This document shows positions 37,183 through 46,990 of a stretch of 58,832 nucleotides of DNA, piece by piece. The notes below the pieces were generated by a model, which saw only the letters and a program-made list of their open reading frames with translations, was not told where the DNA came from and did not search any database. This stretch comes from an uncultured Pelagibacteraceae bacterium (GTDB lineage Bacteria; Pseudomonadota; Alphaproteobacteria; Pelagibacterales; Pelagibacteraceae): positions 1 to 58,832 of the forward strand of contig CACIKE010000008.1 of the NCBI GenBank assembly GCA_902587155.1. The letters are read 5' to 3'. Position 1 is the stretch's first letter, and every line of letters begins with the position of its first letter. The translations under genes and the position numbers were made by a program.

Positions 37183-37226
37183 TTAGTTAAATGATTTTTT
37201 TATAAATAATTTTTAGATATGACAAG

Positions 37227-37940
37227 ATGAGTTTTTTGATATTAGTAAGACATGGTCAGAGTATTTGGAATCTTGAAAAAAGATTCACTGGTTGGGTTGA
37301 TGTAGATCTTACAGATCAAGGAAAAATAGAAGCAGAGAAAGCTGGTTTACTTATCAAAGATCAAAATATAAATATAGATTTTTATTATTCCTCGTTTCAA
37401 GTGAGGGCAAACCATACTCTTAAAATAATACAAAAAGTATTAAAATCAAAAAAGGATTTTAAAAGAGCGTGGCAGCTAAACGAAAGACACTATGGTGAAC
37501 TTACAGGGTTGAATAAGGTTGAGACTGCAAAAAAAATTGGTGAAGATAAAGTTTTTGAATTTCGAAGATCTTGGGATGTCAAACCTGGAAAACTAAGTAG
37601 AGACAACTCTTATCATCCCCTAAATATTGAAACATATGAGAAAATCCCTAAAGAGCTCATTCCTGACACAGAGTCTTTAAAAGATACATACAACAGAGTT
37701 TTGGAGTATTTCAAAAATGAAATACAGCCTAAACTAATAAATAAAAATATACTAATTACAGCACACGGAAACTCCATTAGAGCTTTATGTAAATATCTGT
37801 TCAATTTAGATAACAATCAAATCACAAGTTTAGAAATTCCAACAGGAAATCCCTTAATAATCAATTTCGAAGAAAATTTGAAAATAAGTGAATGTAAATA
37901 TCTAGATAAAGAGAGATCTAAGAACCTTTTAGTTTTTTAA
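37227..37940 (+). CDS. gpmA: 2,3-bisphosphoglycerate-dependent phosphoglycerate mutase
   Basis: Interconverts 3- and 2-phosphoglycerate in lower glycolysis. The histidine phosphatase motif is LVRHGQSIWNLEKRFTGWVDVDLT (catalytic His in RHG), with ERHYGELTGLNK and the C-terminal ITAHGNSIRALCKYL. At 237 residues it is full length. The final 23 bases overlap the convergent murU gene, the largest such overlap in the window. Confidence 0.96.
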   Translation: MSFLILVRHGQSIWNLEKRFTGWVDVDLTDQGKIEAEKAGLLIKDQNINIDFYYSSFQVRANHTLKIIQKVLKSKKDFKRAWQLNERHYGELTGLNKVETAKKIGEDKVFEFRRSWDVKPGKLSRDNSYHPLNIETYEKIPKELIPDTESLKDTYNRVLEYFKNEIQPKLINKNILITAHGNSIRALCKYLFNLDNNQITSLEIPTGNPLIINFEENLKISECKYLDKERSKNLLVF

Positions 37941-38607
37941 AAATTTCTAAGTTCGTTAAATGGTGAAATTTATTGATGCTCTCAAATCCATTTAACTGTT
38001 GTTTCATTAATAATTTATTCCAAATTTTAGCAATTGAGAAGTTTTCTACTTCATATTCATTAAATAAGTTTTTATTCAAAATTTGACAACCAGTATATAT
38101 AAAGTTTTTTTCAAAACTTTGTTTAATTATATTGTCTTCTAAATCAAAATCGCCCTTTAGGTTATTATCAAAACTTAGTTTTTTATTAACTAATAAAAGA
38201 ATATTATTTAATTTATTTTGAAAATAATATTTTTGCATATCATTAATTTCACTCACATGATTTTCATTCCAAATAGTGTCAGGATTAAAAACAAAAAAAT
38301 CTTCACAATCTGAGTGGTTGATCAAATTTAAAATTCCTCCACCAGTATCTAAGATTTCTTTACCGTCCTCTATAATATTTATTTTTACTGAAAAATTTTT
38401 ATTTTTAAAAAAGTCAATAATTTGCTCACTTAAATAAAAAGTATTTAAAAAAATATTTTCGACTTTCAATTTTATAACGGTATTAATGCAATCCTCTAAA
38501 ATTGTTTGATTTTTGATTTGAAGTAATGGTTTGGGTTTTTCAAGAGTTAAAGGATTTAGTCTTTTGCCAAATCCAGCGCAGAGAATAAAAGCGTTATTAA
38601 TTTTCAT
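37918..38607 (-). CDS. murU: Nucleotidyltransferase, MurU-like (MurNAc-1-P uridylyltransferase)
   Basis: A 229-residue sugar-phosphate nucleotidyltransferase. The start AFILCAGFGKRLNPLTLEKPKPLL (residues 6-29) is the GxGxRLxPLTxxxPKPL signature, and IIEDGKEILDTGGGILN and FFVFNPDTIWN follow. Next to an AmgK-like kinase and tsaE, it matches the MurU of the anhydro-recycling bypass that makes UDP-MurNAc from recovered N-acetylmuramic acid. Its start overlaps the amgK stop by four bases. Confidence 0.85.
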   Translation of the reverse strand: MKINNAFILCAGFGKRLNPLTLEKPKPLLQIKNQTILEDCINTVIKLKVENIFLNTFYLSEQIIDFFKNKNFSVKINIIEDGKEILDTGGGILNLINHSDCEDFFVFNPDTIWNENHVSEINDMQKYYFQNKLNNILLLVNKKLSFDNNLKGDFDLEDNIIKQSFEKNFIYTGCQILNKNLFNEYEVENFSIAKIWNKLLMKQQLNGFESINKFHHLTNLEIFKKLKGS

Positions 38608-39542
38608 AAATTTTTTTTAAAATTATTATTTAGTAATTTTTTTAAATCTAAGAAAATTTCATTTTCATTGATTCTTAAAGAAATCAATTCCCACGCATAA
38701 GGTATTAATTTAAGATAATCCTTTTTTTTATCTCGGATTGCTAGACGTGTAAATATTCCAATTATTTTCAGGTTTCTTAAAATAGATAAAATTTCAAAAT
38801 CATTTTTTATCTTTTTCTTATCAATTTTTTTTTGATTACCTATATAAAAATTAAAAATCTTTTTTTTTAGAACTTTTGAGGTTCTTAATCTTACATCATC
38901 TACTAAAGAAGCTAAATCATAAGCTCTATTTCCTATTAAAGCATCTTGACTATCAATTACACCTATTCTGTTATTAACAAGCATTAAATTTGATACATGA
39001 AAATCCCTATGAACAAATACATTTTTTTTCATCTTAAGACATGAAGATAAAGTTTTAATTATTTTTTTAAACTTTTTATTAAAGTCTTGTCTCTTATTTT
39101 TTGACAAATTTTTTTTCACATACCACTCACAAAATAAATTAGCTTCCTGAATTAATATTTCATTTTTATAATAAGGTATTCGATAATATTTATTTCTAAA
39201 ATTTCTTATTTTTTTATCTTTTATTGACTGTATTTGATTAAGCAATTTTATTACATCTTTAAAATATAATAATTTTTTGTTTTTACTTTTCTTTAAAATT
39301 TGAAAAATTGACTTATTTCCAAAATCCTCAACTTCAATATAATTATTCTTATAATTCTCTTGATATAATTTTGGAGCTAGAACTTTGTTTTTATTTAAAA
39401 TCCTGCTAATTGCATCATAAACAAGAAGATTTTTAAATTTGTCCTTTTTTGCTTGAATAACAATAGAATTACCATAATTGGATTTTTTTCTAAAAAACTT
39501 TCTATGTGACGCGTCTCCTTTTAATTTTTTAAGATTTTGCAT
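38604..39542 (-). CDS. amgK: Anomeric MurNAc/GlcNAc kinase, AmgK-like
   Basis: A 312-residue aminoglycoside-phosphotransferase-family kinase. The catalytic loop is VHRDFHVSNL (His178, Asp180) and the metal-binding Asp197 is in GVIDSQDALIGNRAYDLASL. N-terminal DASHRKFFR matches the AmgK start 'gDaS.Rry.R'. Placed between tsaE and murU, as in many alphaproteobacteria, it should phosphorylate N-acetylmuramic acid at C1 in peptidoglycan recycling. Confidence 0.86.
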   Translation of the reverse strand: MQNLKKLKGDASHRKFFRKKSNYGNSIVIQAKKDKFKNLLVYDAISRILNKNKVLAPKLYQENYKNNYIEVEDFGNKSIFQILKKSKNKKLLYFKDVIKLLNQIQSIKDKKIRNFRNKYYRIPYYKNEILIQEANLFCEWYVKKNLSKNKRQDFNKKFKKIIKTLSSCLKMKKNVFVHRDFHVSNLMLVNNRIGVIDSQDALIGNRAYDLASLVDDVRLRTSKVLKKKIFNFYIGNQKKIDKKKIKNDFEILSILRNLKIIGIFTRLAIRDKKKDYLKLIPYAWELISLRINENEIFLDLKKLLNNNFKKNL

Positions 39543-39552
39543 TTATCTTTAA

Positions 39553-40008
39553 TTACAAATTTAAACCCTTAATTTTTAATATTCGTTTTTTGTAATCATT
39601 TCCATATTCAAAATTTAATTCTATCAAATTTTTTGGTTTTGGTTTTATTTTTTGTGGCCATTCAATTAATGTAATAGCATTAGTAATATCATCAAATAAT
39701 CCTAAATTGTTAATTTCATCTAAACTATTTAATCTGAATAAATCATAATGATTAATTTTGATTTGTTTAATTTGATACTCATTTAATAAATTGAATGTAG
39801 GACTTGTTACTTCAGTTACTTTAAGTCCATTTTGTTTTTGAAAATTGTTGATTAGATATCTAATAAAAGTAGTTTTTCCGACACCCATCTCGCCCACAAA
39901 AAAAACTACATGTCCTAATTTCAATTTTTTTGAAATCTTCTCAGCTAATTCCTCTGTTTTTTTTTCTGAAGATAAATTGATAAAATCACTTTTAGTAGCG
40001 ATAGGCAT
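39553..40008 (-). CDS. tsaE: tRNA threonylcarbamoyladenosine biosynthesis ATPase
   Basis: TsaE supports the TsaB-TsaD complex in making t6A37 on ANN-decoding tRNAs. The P-loop is [10 protein letters not shown] (39-48), with [13 protein letters not shown] and HYDLFRLN and the ALTLIEWP-like ITLIEWPQK. At 151 residues it is full length. The gene starts 17 bases inside the ahcY stop and is followed by amgK and murU. Confidence 0.94.
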   Translation of the reverse strand: MPIATKSDFINLSSEKKTEELAEKISKKLKLGHVVFFVGEMGVGKTTFIRYLINNFQKQNGLKVTEVTSPTFNLLNEYQIKQIKINHYDLFRLNSLDEINNLGLFDDITNAITLIEWPQKIKPKPKNLIELNFEYGNDYKKRILKIKGLNL

Positions 40009-41278
40009 TAGGTTTGAAAGGTCCCTCTACCCCTACACTGATATAATCTGCTTGATCTTTAGAAAGTTTAGTTAATTTAGCACCAACTTTTTTAAGATGA
40101 AGTGTAGCTACTTTCTCATCTAAATGTTTTGGTAAAACATAAACTTTGTTTTCATAATTTTTATGATTATTCCATAGTTCTATTTGAGCAATGACTTGAT
40201 TTGTGAAAGAAGCGCTCATTACAAAACTTGGATGTCCTGTAGCACAACCCAAATTTACCAATCTACCCTCTGCCAATAAAATTATTCTTTTTTTGCTAGG
40301 TAGTTCAATTTCATGTACTTGGGGTTTTACTTCAGTCCATTTGTAATTTTTCAAAGCTTCAACCTGAATTTCATTATCGAAATGTCCGATATTACATAAG
40401 ATTGCTCTATCCTTCATATCTCTCATATGGTCAGCTGTAACGATATCTTTATTACCAGTCGCAGTTACAACTATATCTGCTTTACTAATTGCCTCATCCA
40501 TTAAAACAACTTCGTAACCTTCCATTGCAGCTTGCAATGCGCATATTGGATCTGCTTCGGTAACCAACACACGAGCCCCACTCTGCCTTAATGATGCAGC
40601 ACTTCCTTTTCCAACATCACCAAAGCCTGCAACAATTGCAATTTTTCCTGACATCATTACATCAGTGGCTCTTCTAATTCCATCAACTAAACTTTCTCTA
40701 CACCCATATAAGTTATCAAATTTTGATTTGGTAACAGAATCATTCACATTAATTGCTGGAACCAACAAAGAATTTTCTTTTTCCATTTTATTTAAAGCTT
40801 TTATCCCTGTAGTTGTCTCTTCCGAAACTCCTTTAACATCTTTTAATAAATCTTTATACTCATTGTGCATCATTGCTGTTAAATCCCCACCATCATCTAA
40901 AAGCATATTAGGTTTCCAACTTTTCTTACCTTCAATGGTTTGTTTTATGCACCAAACATATTCCTCCTCTGTTTCTCCCTTCCACGCATAGACTGGAATA
41001 CCAGCTTTTGCTATAGCTGCTGCTGCATGGTCTTGAGTAGAAAAAATGTTACAAGATGACCATCTTACTTCTGCACCTAAATCTACTAAGGTTTCAATTA
41101 ATACTGCTGTTTGTATTGTCATATGCAAACAACCTATAATTTTTGCACCCTTTAATGGAGATTTTCCAGCGTACTCCTCTCTTAAAGCCATAAGTCCTGG
41201 CATTTCACTTTCAGCAATTGAAATTTCTTTTCGTCCAAATTCTGCTTGTGATAAATCTCTTACTTTATAATCTTCCAT
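39992..41278 (-). CDS. ahcY: Adenosylhomocysteinase (SAH hydrolase)
   Basis: Cleaves S-adenosylhomocysteine to adenosine and homocysteine, keeping SAM methylation going. Visible are the NAD-binding [17 protein letters not shown], the active-site [14 protein letters not shown] and [19 protein letters not shown], and the C-terminal tail KADYIS-type [20 protein letters not shown] with the PxxYRY end. At 428 residues it is complete. The 45-base gap upstream (41279-41323) is too short for a SAH riboswitch, so the gene is most likely read from the ChvG/ChvI unit or a small local promoter. Confidence 0.97.
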   Translation of the reverse strand: MEDYKVRDLSQAEFGRKEISIAESEMPGLMALREEYAGKSPLKGAKIIGCLHMTIQTAVLIETLVDLGAEVRWSSCNIFSTQDHAAAAIAKAGIPVYAWKGETEEEYVWCIKQTIEGKKSWKPNMLLDDGGDLTAMMHNEYKDLLKDVKGVSEETTTGIKALNKMEKENSLLVPAINVNDSVTKSKFDNLYGCRESLVDGIRRATDVMMSGKIAIVAGFGDVGKGSAASLRQSGARVLVTEADPICALQAAMEGYEVVLMDEAISKADIVVTATGNKDIVTADHMRDMKDRAILCNIGHFDNEIQVEALKNYKWTEVKPQVHEIELPSKKRIILLAEGRLVNLGCATGHPSFVMSASFTNQVIAQIELWNNHKNYENKVYVLPKHLDEKVATLHLKKVGAKLTKLSKDQADYISVGVEGPFKPNAYRY

Positions 41279-41323
41279 CGTGGCTCTTCTAACAATTAAA
41301 AATTAATTAATCAATAAAACTCT

Positions 41324-42865
41324 TTAAACTTTTGGAAATTCTATTTCCATACTCGCTCCTTTTTTATCTTCTCTATTAGTTGCTTTGATTGTGGCATTAT
41401 GTAAATCAACTAAATTTTTTACTATATTTAACCCTAGACCAGAATGCTGTCCAAATTTATCTGGTCTGTTACTATAGAATCTTTTAAATATTTTATTCGT
41501 GTCTTTTTCTTTAAAACCTTGTCCCTCATCTAATATCTTTATGTATACTTTATTATCCTCCGATTTCGAAACTTGCACAATTACATCTTTATTATCATCA
41601 CTAAAAGAAATTGCATTATCTAAAAGGTTTGCAATGATTTGTTCAATTCTGTTTTCGATTCCATAAATTAAATATTTATTTTTACCATCATTTTTATAAG
41701 AAATATTAATTCCTCTTTTTACTTTATAAATATTATTAAAATCATCTACTACTGACTTAATTATTGGCTCAATATCTATTTTTTTTATTTTTTCTTTACT
41801 TAATGCAACTTCATCTTTTAACATTTGTGAGTAATCAGTAATCAATCTTTCAATTCTTTGTACATCGTGGCTTAAAATGTTAATCAATTTAAGTCTCTGT
41901 TCAGCGTCTTGTGCATCATGTAAAATTTCTGATGCACTTTTTAATGATGCCAACGGATTACGAATTTCGTGTACAAGATCAGTTGAAAAATTTTCTGCAT
42001 GTGAAATTCTTTTTTGTAATTCTAAAGTCATATCATCCAAAGAATTAGAGAGTAAACCAAGTTCATCATTTCTTAATTTTAATGTATCTATATTTGTTTT
42101 TTTTGTGTTTTTATTTTTTATGATTTTGGTATAACTGACTAAATTTTTAATTGGTTTTAAAAAATATCTATTTAAAACAAACGAAAAAATCAATATTACG
42201 ATACCAACTGCAATTGCAGTCCTAATTACAAAAGTTTTTCTCTCATCTATGGCAGCTTTTATATCATTGGCATTTTCTGTTATTGCTAAATATCCTATGT
42301 TTTCTCCATCCTTCATCACGTTTTTGATGGTAGTCAATTTAAATTTATTAAATTCTTCCTCGGTAAATGTAAAAGGGATTCCAAAATTTTTAGACGTTGC
42401 GTAATTTAAAAGGACATCATTTAAAGACACATTATTCTCATTTCCAATATCTATGTTTTTTTCTTCAGTGATTTTTTTTGTTGTTGTTGAGTCCAACACC
42501 TCTAATTCAATAGTATCCAACCTTTGTGAAAACGATCTTGGATCTAAGTCTAATGTATCAGTATCTCCTATTAGATTAAGTTTATTATCAAAAAATATTA
42601 CTCTGTCCAGGTTCTGAAAAAGAAATCTTGTTGAAAACAAAAATTTTCTAATATCTTTTTCAACAAATTTTACATTTAATCTTGTTAGATTATCAATTGT
42701 ATTGTTGATTACCTCGATATGATTTGAGGATTTTTTTTTAATTAAATTTGGTTGAACATTTTTCAAATAAATGAATGTGAACAGTCCTATAATTGTAAAA
42801 AAAATAGAATTTATGAATAAAAATTTTTTTAAAATTGATAAGTTCTTAAGAAAATTGCTGAGCAT
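41324..42865 (-). CDS. ChvG-like sensor histidine kinase
   Basis: 513 residues: membrane helix at about 14-33, a periplasmic sensor region (about 40-210), a second helix at 212-231, a HAMP domain, the phosphoacceptor His299 in LVHEIRNPLASLKSASE, and an ATPase domain with NLLDNAISFSDD (N box), ILDEGQGF and SGLGLNIVKNL. It follows the ChvI-like regulator by a one-base overlap (TAATG). Location upstream of ahcY and tsaE-amgK-murU is like the alphaproteobacterial chvIG region. The signal is unknown; envelope stress or acidity is known for relatives. Confidence 0.9.
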   Translation of the reverse strand: MLSNFLKNLSILKKFLFINSIFFTIIGLFTFIYLKNVQPNLIKKKSSNHIEVINNTIDNLTRLNVKFVEKDIRKFLFSTRFLFQNLDRVIFFDNKLNLIGDTDTLDLDPRSFSQRLDTIELEVLDSTTTKKITEEKNIDIGNENNVSLNDVLLNYATSKNFGIPFTFTEEEFNKFKLTTIKNVMKDGENIGYLAITENANDIKAAIDERKTFVIRTAIAVGIVILIFSFVLNRYFLKPIKNLVSYTKIIKNKNTKKTNIDTLKLRNDELGLLSNSLDDMTLELQKRISHAENFSTDLVHEIRNPLASLKSASEILHDAQDAEQRLKLINILSHDVQRIERLITDYSQMLKDEVALSKEKIKKIDIEPIIKSVVDDFNNIYKVKRGINISYKNDGKNKYLIYGIENRIEQIIANLLDNAISFSDDNKDVIVQVSKSEDNKVYIKILDEGQGFKEKDTNKIFKRFYSNRPDKFGQHSGLGLNIVKNLVDLHNATIKATNREDKKGASMEIEFPKV

Positions 42866-43572
42866 TAACTAACATTCCATCTATATCCGCTTCCATATCT
42901 GGTTTCTATAGCTGAAAATTCAGGATCAACTTTTTTGAATTTTTTTCTGATTCTTTTTACGTGACTATCAATTGTTCTATCTTCAATATCTGTATCTTCT
43001 CTATAGGCTATGTCCATTAATTGGGCTCTTTCTTTTATAATTCCTGGTCTTTTGGCTAGCTCTTTTACCAGTAAAAATTCTGTTGTAGTCAATTTATCAG
43101 GCAATTGTTTCCCATTCCATTCGCACTCTAATTGGGACGGATCAAGTTTTAATTTTCCATGCGATATAATACTTTTATTTTCCTCAAGAGTTTCTTTGGA
43201 ATCTTTTTTTCTAAGTTGAACTCTAATTCTTTCAATTAAAACTTTAATTGAAAAACCACCTGATTTTTTTACGAAATCATCAGCACCTAATTTTAGTCCT
43301 AGTAATTCGTCAATCTCATCATCTTTAGAAGTCAAAAAAATAACTGGTAATGAGGTTTTTTTTCTCAATTTCTTGAGCAATTCCTCACCGTCCATTTTTG
43401 GCATTTTTATATCAACAATAGCTAGATCTGGCGGTGTTCTAGTTAATCCAATTAATGCACTCTCTCCATCAATGTAAGTTTGAACTTTAAAACCTTCTTT
43501 TTCGAGAGCAATACTTAAGCTAGTTAGAATATTTCTATCGTCATCTACTAAGGCAATTGTTTGTTTTTGCAT
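42865..43572 (-). CDS. ChvI-like OmpR-family response regulator
   Basis: 235 residues. The receiver has IALVDDDRNILTSLSIALEKEGFKV, the phosphoacceptor Asp54 in VDIKMPKMDG, LTSK and GADDF; the C-terminal winged helix has TEFLLVKELAKRPG and SHVKRIRKKFKKVDPEFSAIETRYGSGYRW. The receiver closely follows ChvI, but the usual Lys-Pro-Phe loop is KKSGGF here (102-107): the proline is replaced and two glycines are added. The gene follows polA by 45 bases on the same strand. Confidence 0.92.
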   Translation of the reverse strand: MQKQTIALVDDDRNILTSLSIALEKEGFKVQTYIDGESALIGLTRTPPDLAIVDIKMPKMDGEELLKKLRKKTSLPVIFLTSKDDEIDELLGLKLGADDFVKKSGGFSIKVLIERIRVQLRKKDSKETLEENKSIISHGKLKLDPSQLECEWNGKQLPDKLTTTEFLLVKELAKRPGIIKERAQLMDIAYREDTDIEDRTIDSHVKRIRKKFKKVDPEFSAIETRYGSGYRWNVS

Positions 43573-43617
43573 ACTTAATTATAAAAATACTAAATTGTTC
43601 TAATTTGGGCAAATAAA

Positions 43618-46392
43618 TTAATGTAATGTACCCCAATTTTCTCCAGTGTTTAAATCTACTGTAAGAGGTATTGAAAAAGAATGTTGATCACTCTCAGCAA
43701 CGCTAGACATTTCTTCAATTATCACTTTGGATATTTTTTTTACTTCATTTTTGGGACTTTCAAAAATTAGTTCATCATGGATTTGAAGTAACATCTTTGT
43801 TTTATTGAGTTTTTGCTCCTTTAATTTTTTATCAATTCTTATCATTGCTAATCTCATTATTTCAGCAGCCGACCCTTGTATTGGAGCATTAATTGCTGCA
43901 CGTTCTTGAAAGTTTCTTACATTATAATTTTTATCATTTATATTTATAAAATGAGATCTTCTTCCAAAAATATTACTTACATAACCACTTTTTCTACAAA
44001 ATTTAATTGTTCGATCCATATAAACTTTTATTTCTGGGAACTTTGAGAAATATGAATTTAGAAACTCCTCAGCCTCAAAATTAGAGACATTTATTTGCTT
44101 CGCTAATCCATACTGAGAAATTCCGTAAATTATTCCAAAGTTTATGGCTTTTGCCTTTCTTCTTTGGTCTTGATTCACCTTATTAATATCAATATTAAAA
44201 ATTTGGCTAGCCGTTAAAGAGTGTATATCCTCATTATTTTGAAAAGCTTTTTTTAATTCTTTAACATCAGCCAAATCAGCTAAAATTCTCATTTCAATTT
44301 GATTATAGTCTGCGGAAATCAAAATATTATCCTTGTCAGCAACAAAAGCTTTGCGAATATCTCTGCCATCTTCTGATTTAATTGGAATATTTTGCAAGTT
44401 AGGATCACTTGAAGCTAATCGTCCTGTAGTCGTTGCTGCTAATAAAAAAGAAGTATGAACTTTTTTTGTATCAGGATTAATATGTTCGGGTAATGAGTCT
44501 GAATAGGTATTTTTAAGTTTTGAAACTTGCCGCCAGTCCAGGACTAATTGTGGAAATTTATGACCTTTAAAGGCTAGATCTTCTAGCACAGAGGCACTTG
44601 TTGCAAAACTTCCCTTTTTAGTTTTTTTTAAGTCTGCAATCTTAAGATCATTGTATAAAATTTCACCCAGCTGTTTTGGAGAAGCAATATTGAACTCTTT
44701 CTTAGAGAGTTTAAAAACTTCTTTCTGAATTTTTTCAATCTTTTTCTCAAATTTAGTAGACAATGTTTTTAAAAACTTTTTATCAACTTTAATACCCTGT
44801 ATTTCCATATCAGCCAAAATTCTAAGTAACGGCTTTTCAAAAATTTCATAAATATTAATCATTTTTTCTTCTTTCAAGCTTTTATAAAATTTTTTATATA
44901 GTCTAAAAGTTATGTCAGCGTCCTCGGCAGCATAATCTTTTGCTTTTTCTAAATCGACCTCACTAAAATTTATCTGTTTCTTTCCAGAACCAACTAATTC
45001 TTTGAATTTTATTGTTTTATGATTCAGATGAATTTCAGATAACGTATCCATATTGTGTCTATTTTTTCCAGCATCTAGCACATAAGACATGAGCATGGTA
45101 TCCTCCATAGCTGATAGTGTTATCCCGTGATTGAAAAATACAATAAAATCAAATTTAATGTTCTGACCTATTTTTTTTATACTTGGATCTTCAAGTAAAG
45201 GTTTTAATTTTTTAAGCACTATGTCTTTATCAATGCACTTTTTTGAATTATGTCCTATTGGTATGTAACAAGCTTTTCCAATCTTTGAACTCAAAGATAC
45301 TCCAACTAAATCAGCTTGATGAGGATCTAAAGAATTTGTTTCTGTATCAACTGCAACTTCTCCTATTTCTTCAGCTTCCTTAATCCATTCATCAATTTTG
45401 CTGTGATCTGTTATTAAAAAATAATTTTTCTTATCGATTTCAACTTTTTTTTCCTTTATTTGAACATCCTTTTTTTCACTATTAAAATCTGGTTCCCCAT
45501 AAGCAGAAATAGCAGAGCTAAGTAACCTATTAAACTCCATTTCTCTTAGAAATTTATAAAGTTTATCTTTATCAATCCTTTTTAATTCAAAATCATTGAG
45601 TTTCATTTCAATTGGAGCATCGTGTTTTAATGTTACTAATTTTTTACTTATTAAAGCTTTATCTTTGTTGTTGAGTAAAGTTTCTCTTCTCTTATTTTGT
45701 TTGATTTCATCTGCTGATTTTAAAAGTGTCTCTAAATCACCATACTTATTAATTAATTCTGCTGCAGTTTTTACACCAATTCCAGGAACACCAGGAACGT
45801 TATCACTGCTATCTCCAGCTAGAGCCTGAACATCTATAACTTTATCTGGATCTACTCCAAATTTGTTTTTTACATCCTCATTCGAAACGAACTTATTTTT
45901 CATTGGATCAAAAATACGAACATCCTTTCTATACAATTGCATCAAATCTTTATCTGATGAAACTATTGTTACCTTTGCCCCTTTTTTTAAAATCTGATCA
46001 ACATAAGTTGCAATTAAATCGTCTGCTTCATAATTAACTAATTCAACAGAGGGTAAATTAAAGGCTAAAACTGATTTTCTTATATATTCAAATTGCGGTG
46101 CTAAGTCATCTGGTGCCTCAGATCGATTAGCTTTGTAATCACTATAGATTTCATTTCTAAAAGTCTTTCTCGCTGAGTCAAAAATAACAGCAAAATGAGT
46201 TGGTTTCTGAAGATTTTCTTTTGATTTTGAGTCTTCAAGAAGTTTGAACAACATGCTGCAAAAACCACTTACTGCTCCAGTGGGTAATCCATCACTTTTT
46301 CGAGTTAATGGTGGTAAAGCATAATAAGCTCTAAATATATAACCCGATCCATCTATTAGATAAAAATGATCTGTTTTTTGAATCTTATTCAT
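43618..46392 (-). CDS. polA: DNA polymerase I
   Basis: A 924-residue replication and repair polymerase. The 5'-nuclease domain fills residues 1-300 (YLIDGSGYIFRAYYALPPLTR, DKDLMQLY, GDSSDNVPGVPGIG). A 3'-5' exonuclease domain with VAVDTETNSLDP keeps the catalytic Asp and Glu. The polymerase domain has DYNQIEMRILADLA, KAINFGIIYGISQYGLA and HDELIFES. So all three activities look intact. It heads the leftward unit with chvI, chvG and ahcY. Confidence 0.97.
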   Translation of the reverse strand: MNKIQKTDHFYLIDGSGYIFRAYYALPPLTRKSDGLPTGAVSGFCSMLFKLLEDSKSKENLQKPTHFAVIFDSARKTFRNEIYSDYKANRSEAPDDLAPQFEYIRKSVLAFNLPSVELVNYEADDLIATYVDQILKKGAKVTIVSSDKDLMQLYRKDVRIFDPMKNKFVSNEDVKNKFGVDPDKVIDVQALAGDSSDNVPGVPGIGVKTAAELINKYGDLETLLKSADEIKQNKRRETLLNNKDKALISKKLVTLKHDAPIEMKLNDFELKRIDKDKLYKFLREMEFNRLLSSAISAYGEPDFNSEKKDVQIKEKKVEIDKKNYFLITDHSKIDEWIKEAEEIGEVAVDTETNSLDPHQADLVGVSLSSKIGKACYIPIGHNSKKCIDKDIVLKKLKPLLEDPSIKKIGQNIKFDFIVFFNHGITLSAMEDTMLMSYVLDAGKNRHNMDTLSEIHLNHKTIKFKELVGSGKKQINFSEVDLEKAKDYAAEDADITFRLYKKFYKSLKEEKMINIYEIFEKPLLRILADMEIQGIKVDKKFLKTLSTKFEKKIEKIQKEVFKLSKKEFNIASPKQLGEILYNDLKIADLKKTKKGSFATSASVLEDLAFKGHKFPQLVLDWRQVSKLKNTYSDSLPEHINPDTKKVHTSFLLAATTTGRLASSDPNLQNIPIKSEDGRDIRKAFVADKDNILISADYNQIEMRILADLADVKELKKAFQNNEDIHSLTASQIFNIDINKVNQDQRRKAKAINFGIIYGISQYGLAKQINVSNFEAEEFLNSYFSKFPEIKVYMDRTIKFCRKSGYVSNIFGRRSHFININDKNYNVRNFQERAAINAPIQGSAAEIMRLAMIRIDKKLKEQKLNKTKMLLQIHDELIFESPKNEVKKISKVIIEEMSSVAESDQHSFSIPLTVDLNTGENWGTLH

Positions 46393-46438
46393 TAAAATTT
46401 AATATAGATTAAAGATAAAAATAAGAGTATTATTTTTT

Positions 46439-46990
46439 ATGGAACTTATAAAGCAAAATACTCAAAACCAGCTTATAAAATCATTACTGGTTATCTTTGT
46501 AGGTTCAATAGTTCTTACGATTTCTGCCAAAATCAAGATACCTTTTTATCCAGTTCCAATGACTATGCAAACATTCATAGTTTTATTTTTAGGTATTAGC
46601 TTTGGATATAAAATAGCTCTAGCCACTGTGAGCTTATACTTATTAGAGGGTATATTGGGTTTACCAGTATTTTCTAATTCTCCTGAAAGAGGAATTGGTT
46701 TGACTTATTTTACAGGTCCAACAATGGGGTATTTAATTGGATTTCTATCAGCGTGTTTTTTAGCTTCATTTATAAAAAATGATGATAATTATTTTTTAAT
46801 TTTTTTTAAATTAATGTTCTCAGTTTCAACAATTTATATCTTGGGTATTCTATGGCTAGGTACATTAATTGGTTGGGATAAACCTATTTTAAAATTAGGT
46901 GTATTGCCTTTTTTAGTTGCTGAAATTTTCAAAATTTGTCTGCTTACTGTATTAGCCAAAAAAATTATAAAATTTAGAAAATTTATTTAG
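46439..46990 (+). CDS. bioY: Biotin transporter BioY
   Basis: The substrate-binding membrane component of an ECF-type biotin transporter, 183 residues with five to six helices. SAKIKIPFYPVPMTMQTFIVLFLG is the family hallmark, followed by LYLLEGILGLPVFSN and YFTGPTMGYLIGFL. Many BioY proteins work without a dedicated ATPase. No biotin synthesis gene is in the window, so it suggests vitamin uptake. The 3' end overlaps regA by eight bases. Confidence 0.93.
   Translation: MELIKQNTQNQLIKSLLVIFVGSIVLTISAKIKIPFYPVPMTMQTFIVLFLGISFGYKIALATVSLYLLEGILGLPVFSNSPERGIGLTYFTGPTMGYLIGFLSACFLASFIKNDDNYFLIFFKLMFSVSTIYILGILWLGTLIGWDKPILKLGVLPFLVAEIFKICLLTVLAKKIIKFRKFI

Noticed and set aside
41279..41323. SAH or SAM riboswitch upstream of ahcY
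   Set aside because: Only 45 AT-rich bases lie between the kinase stop and ahcY, too short and unstructured for a known SAH aptamer.
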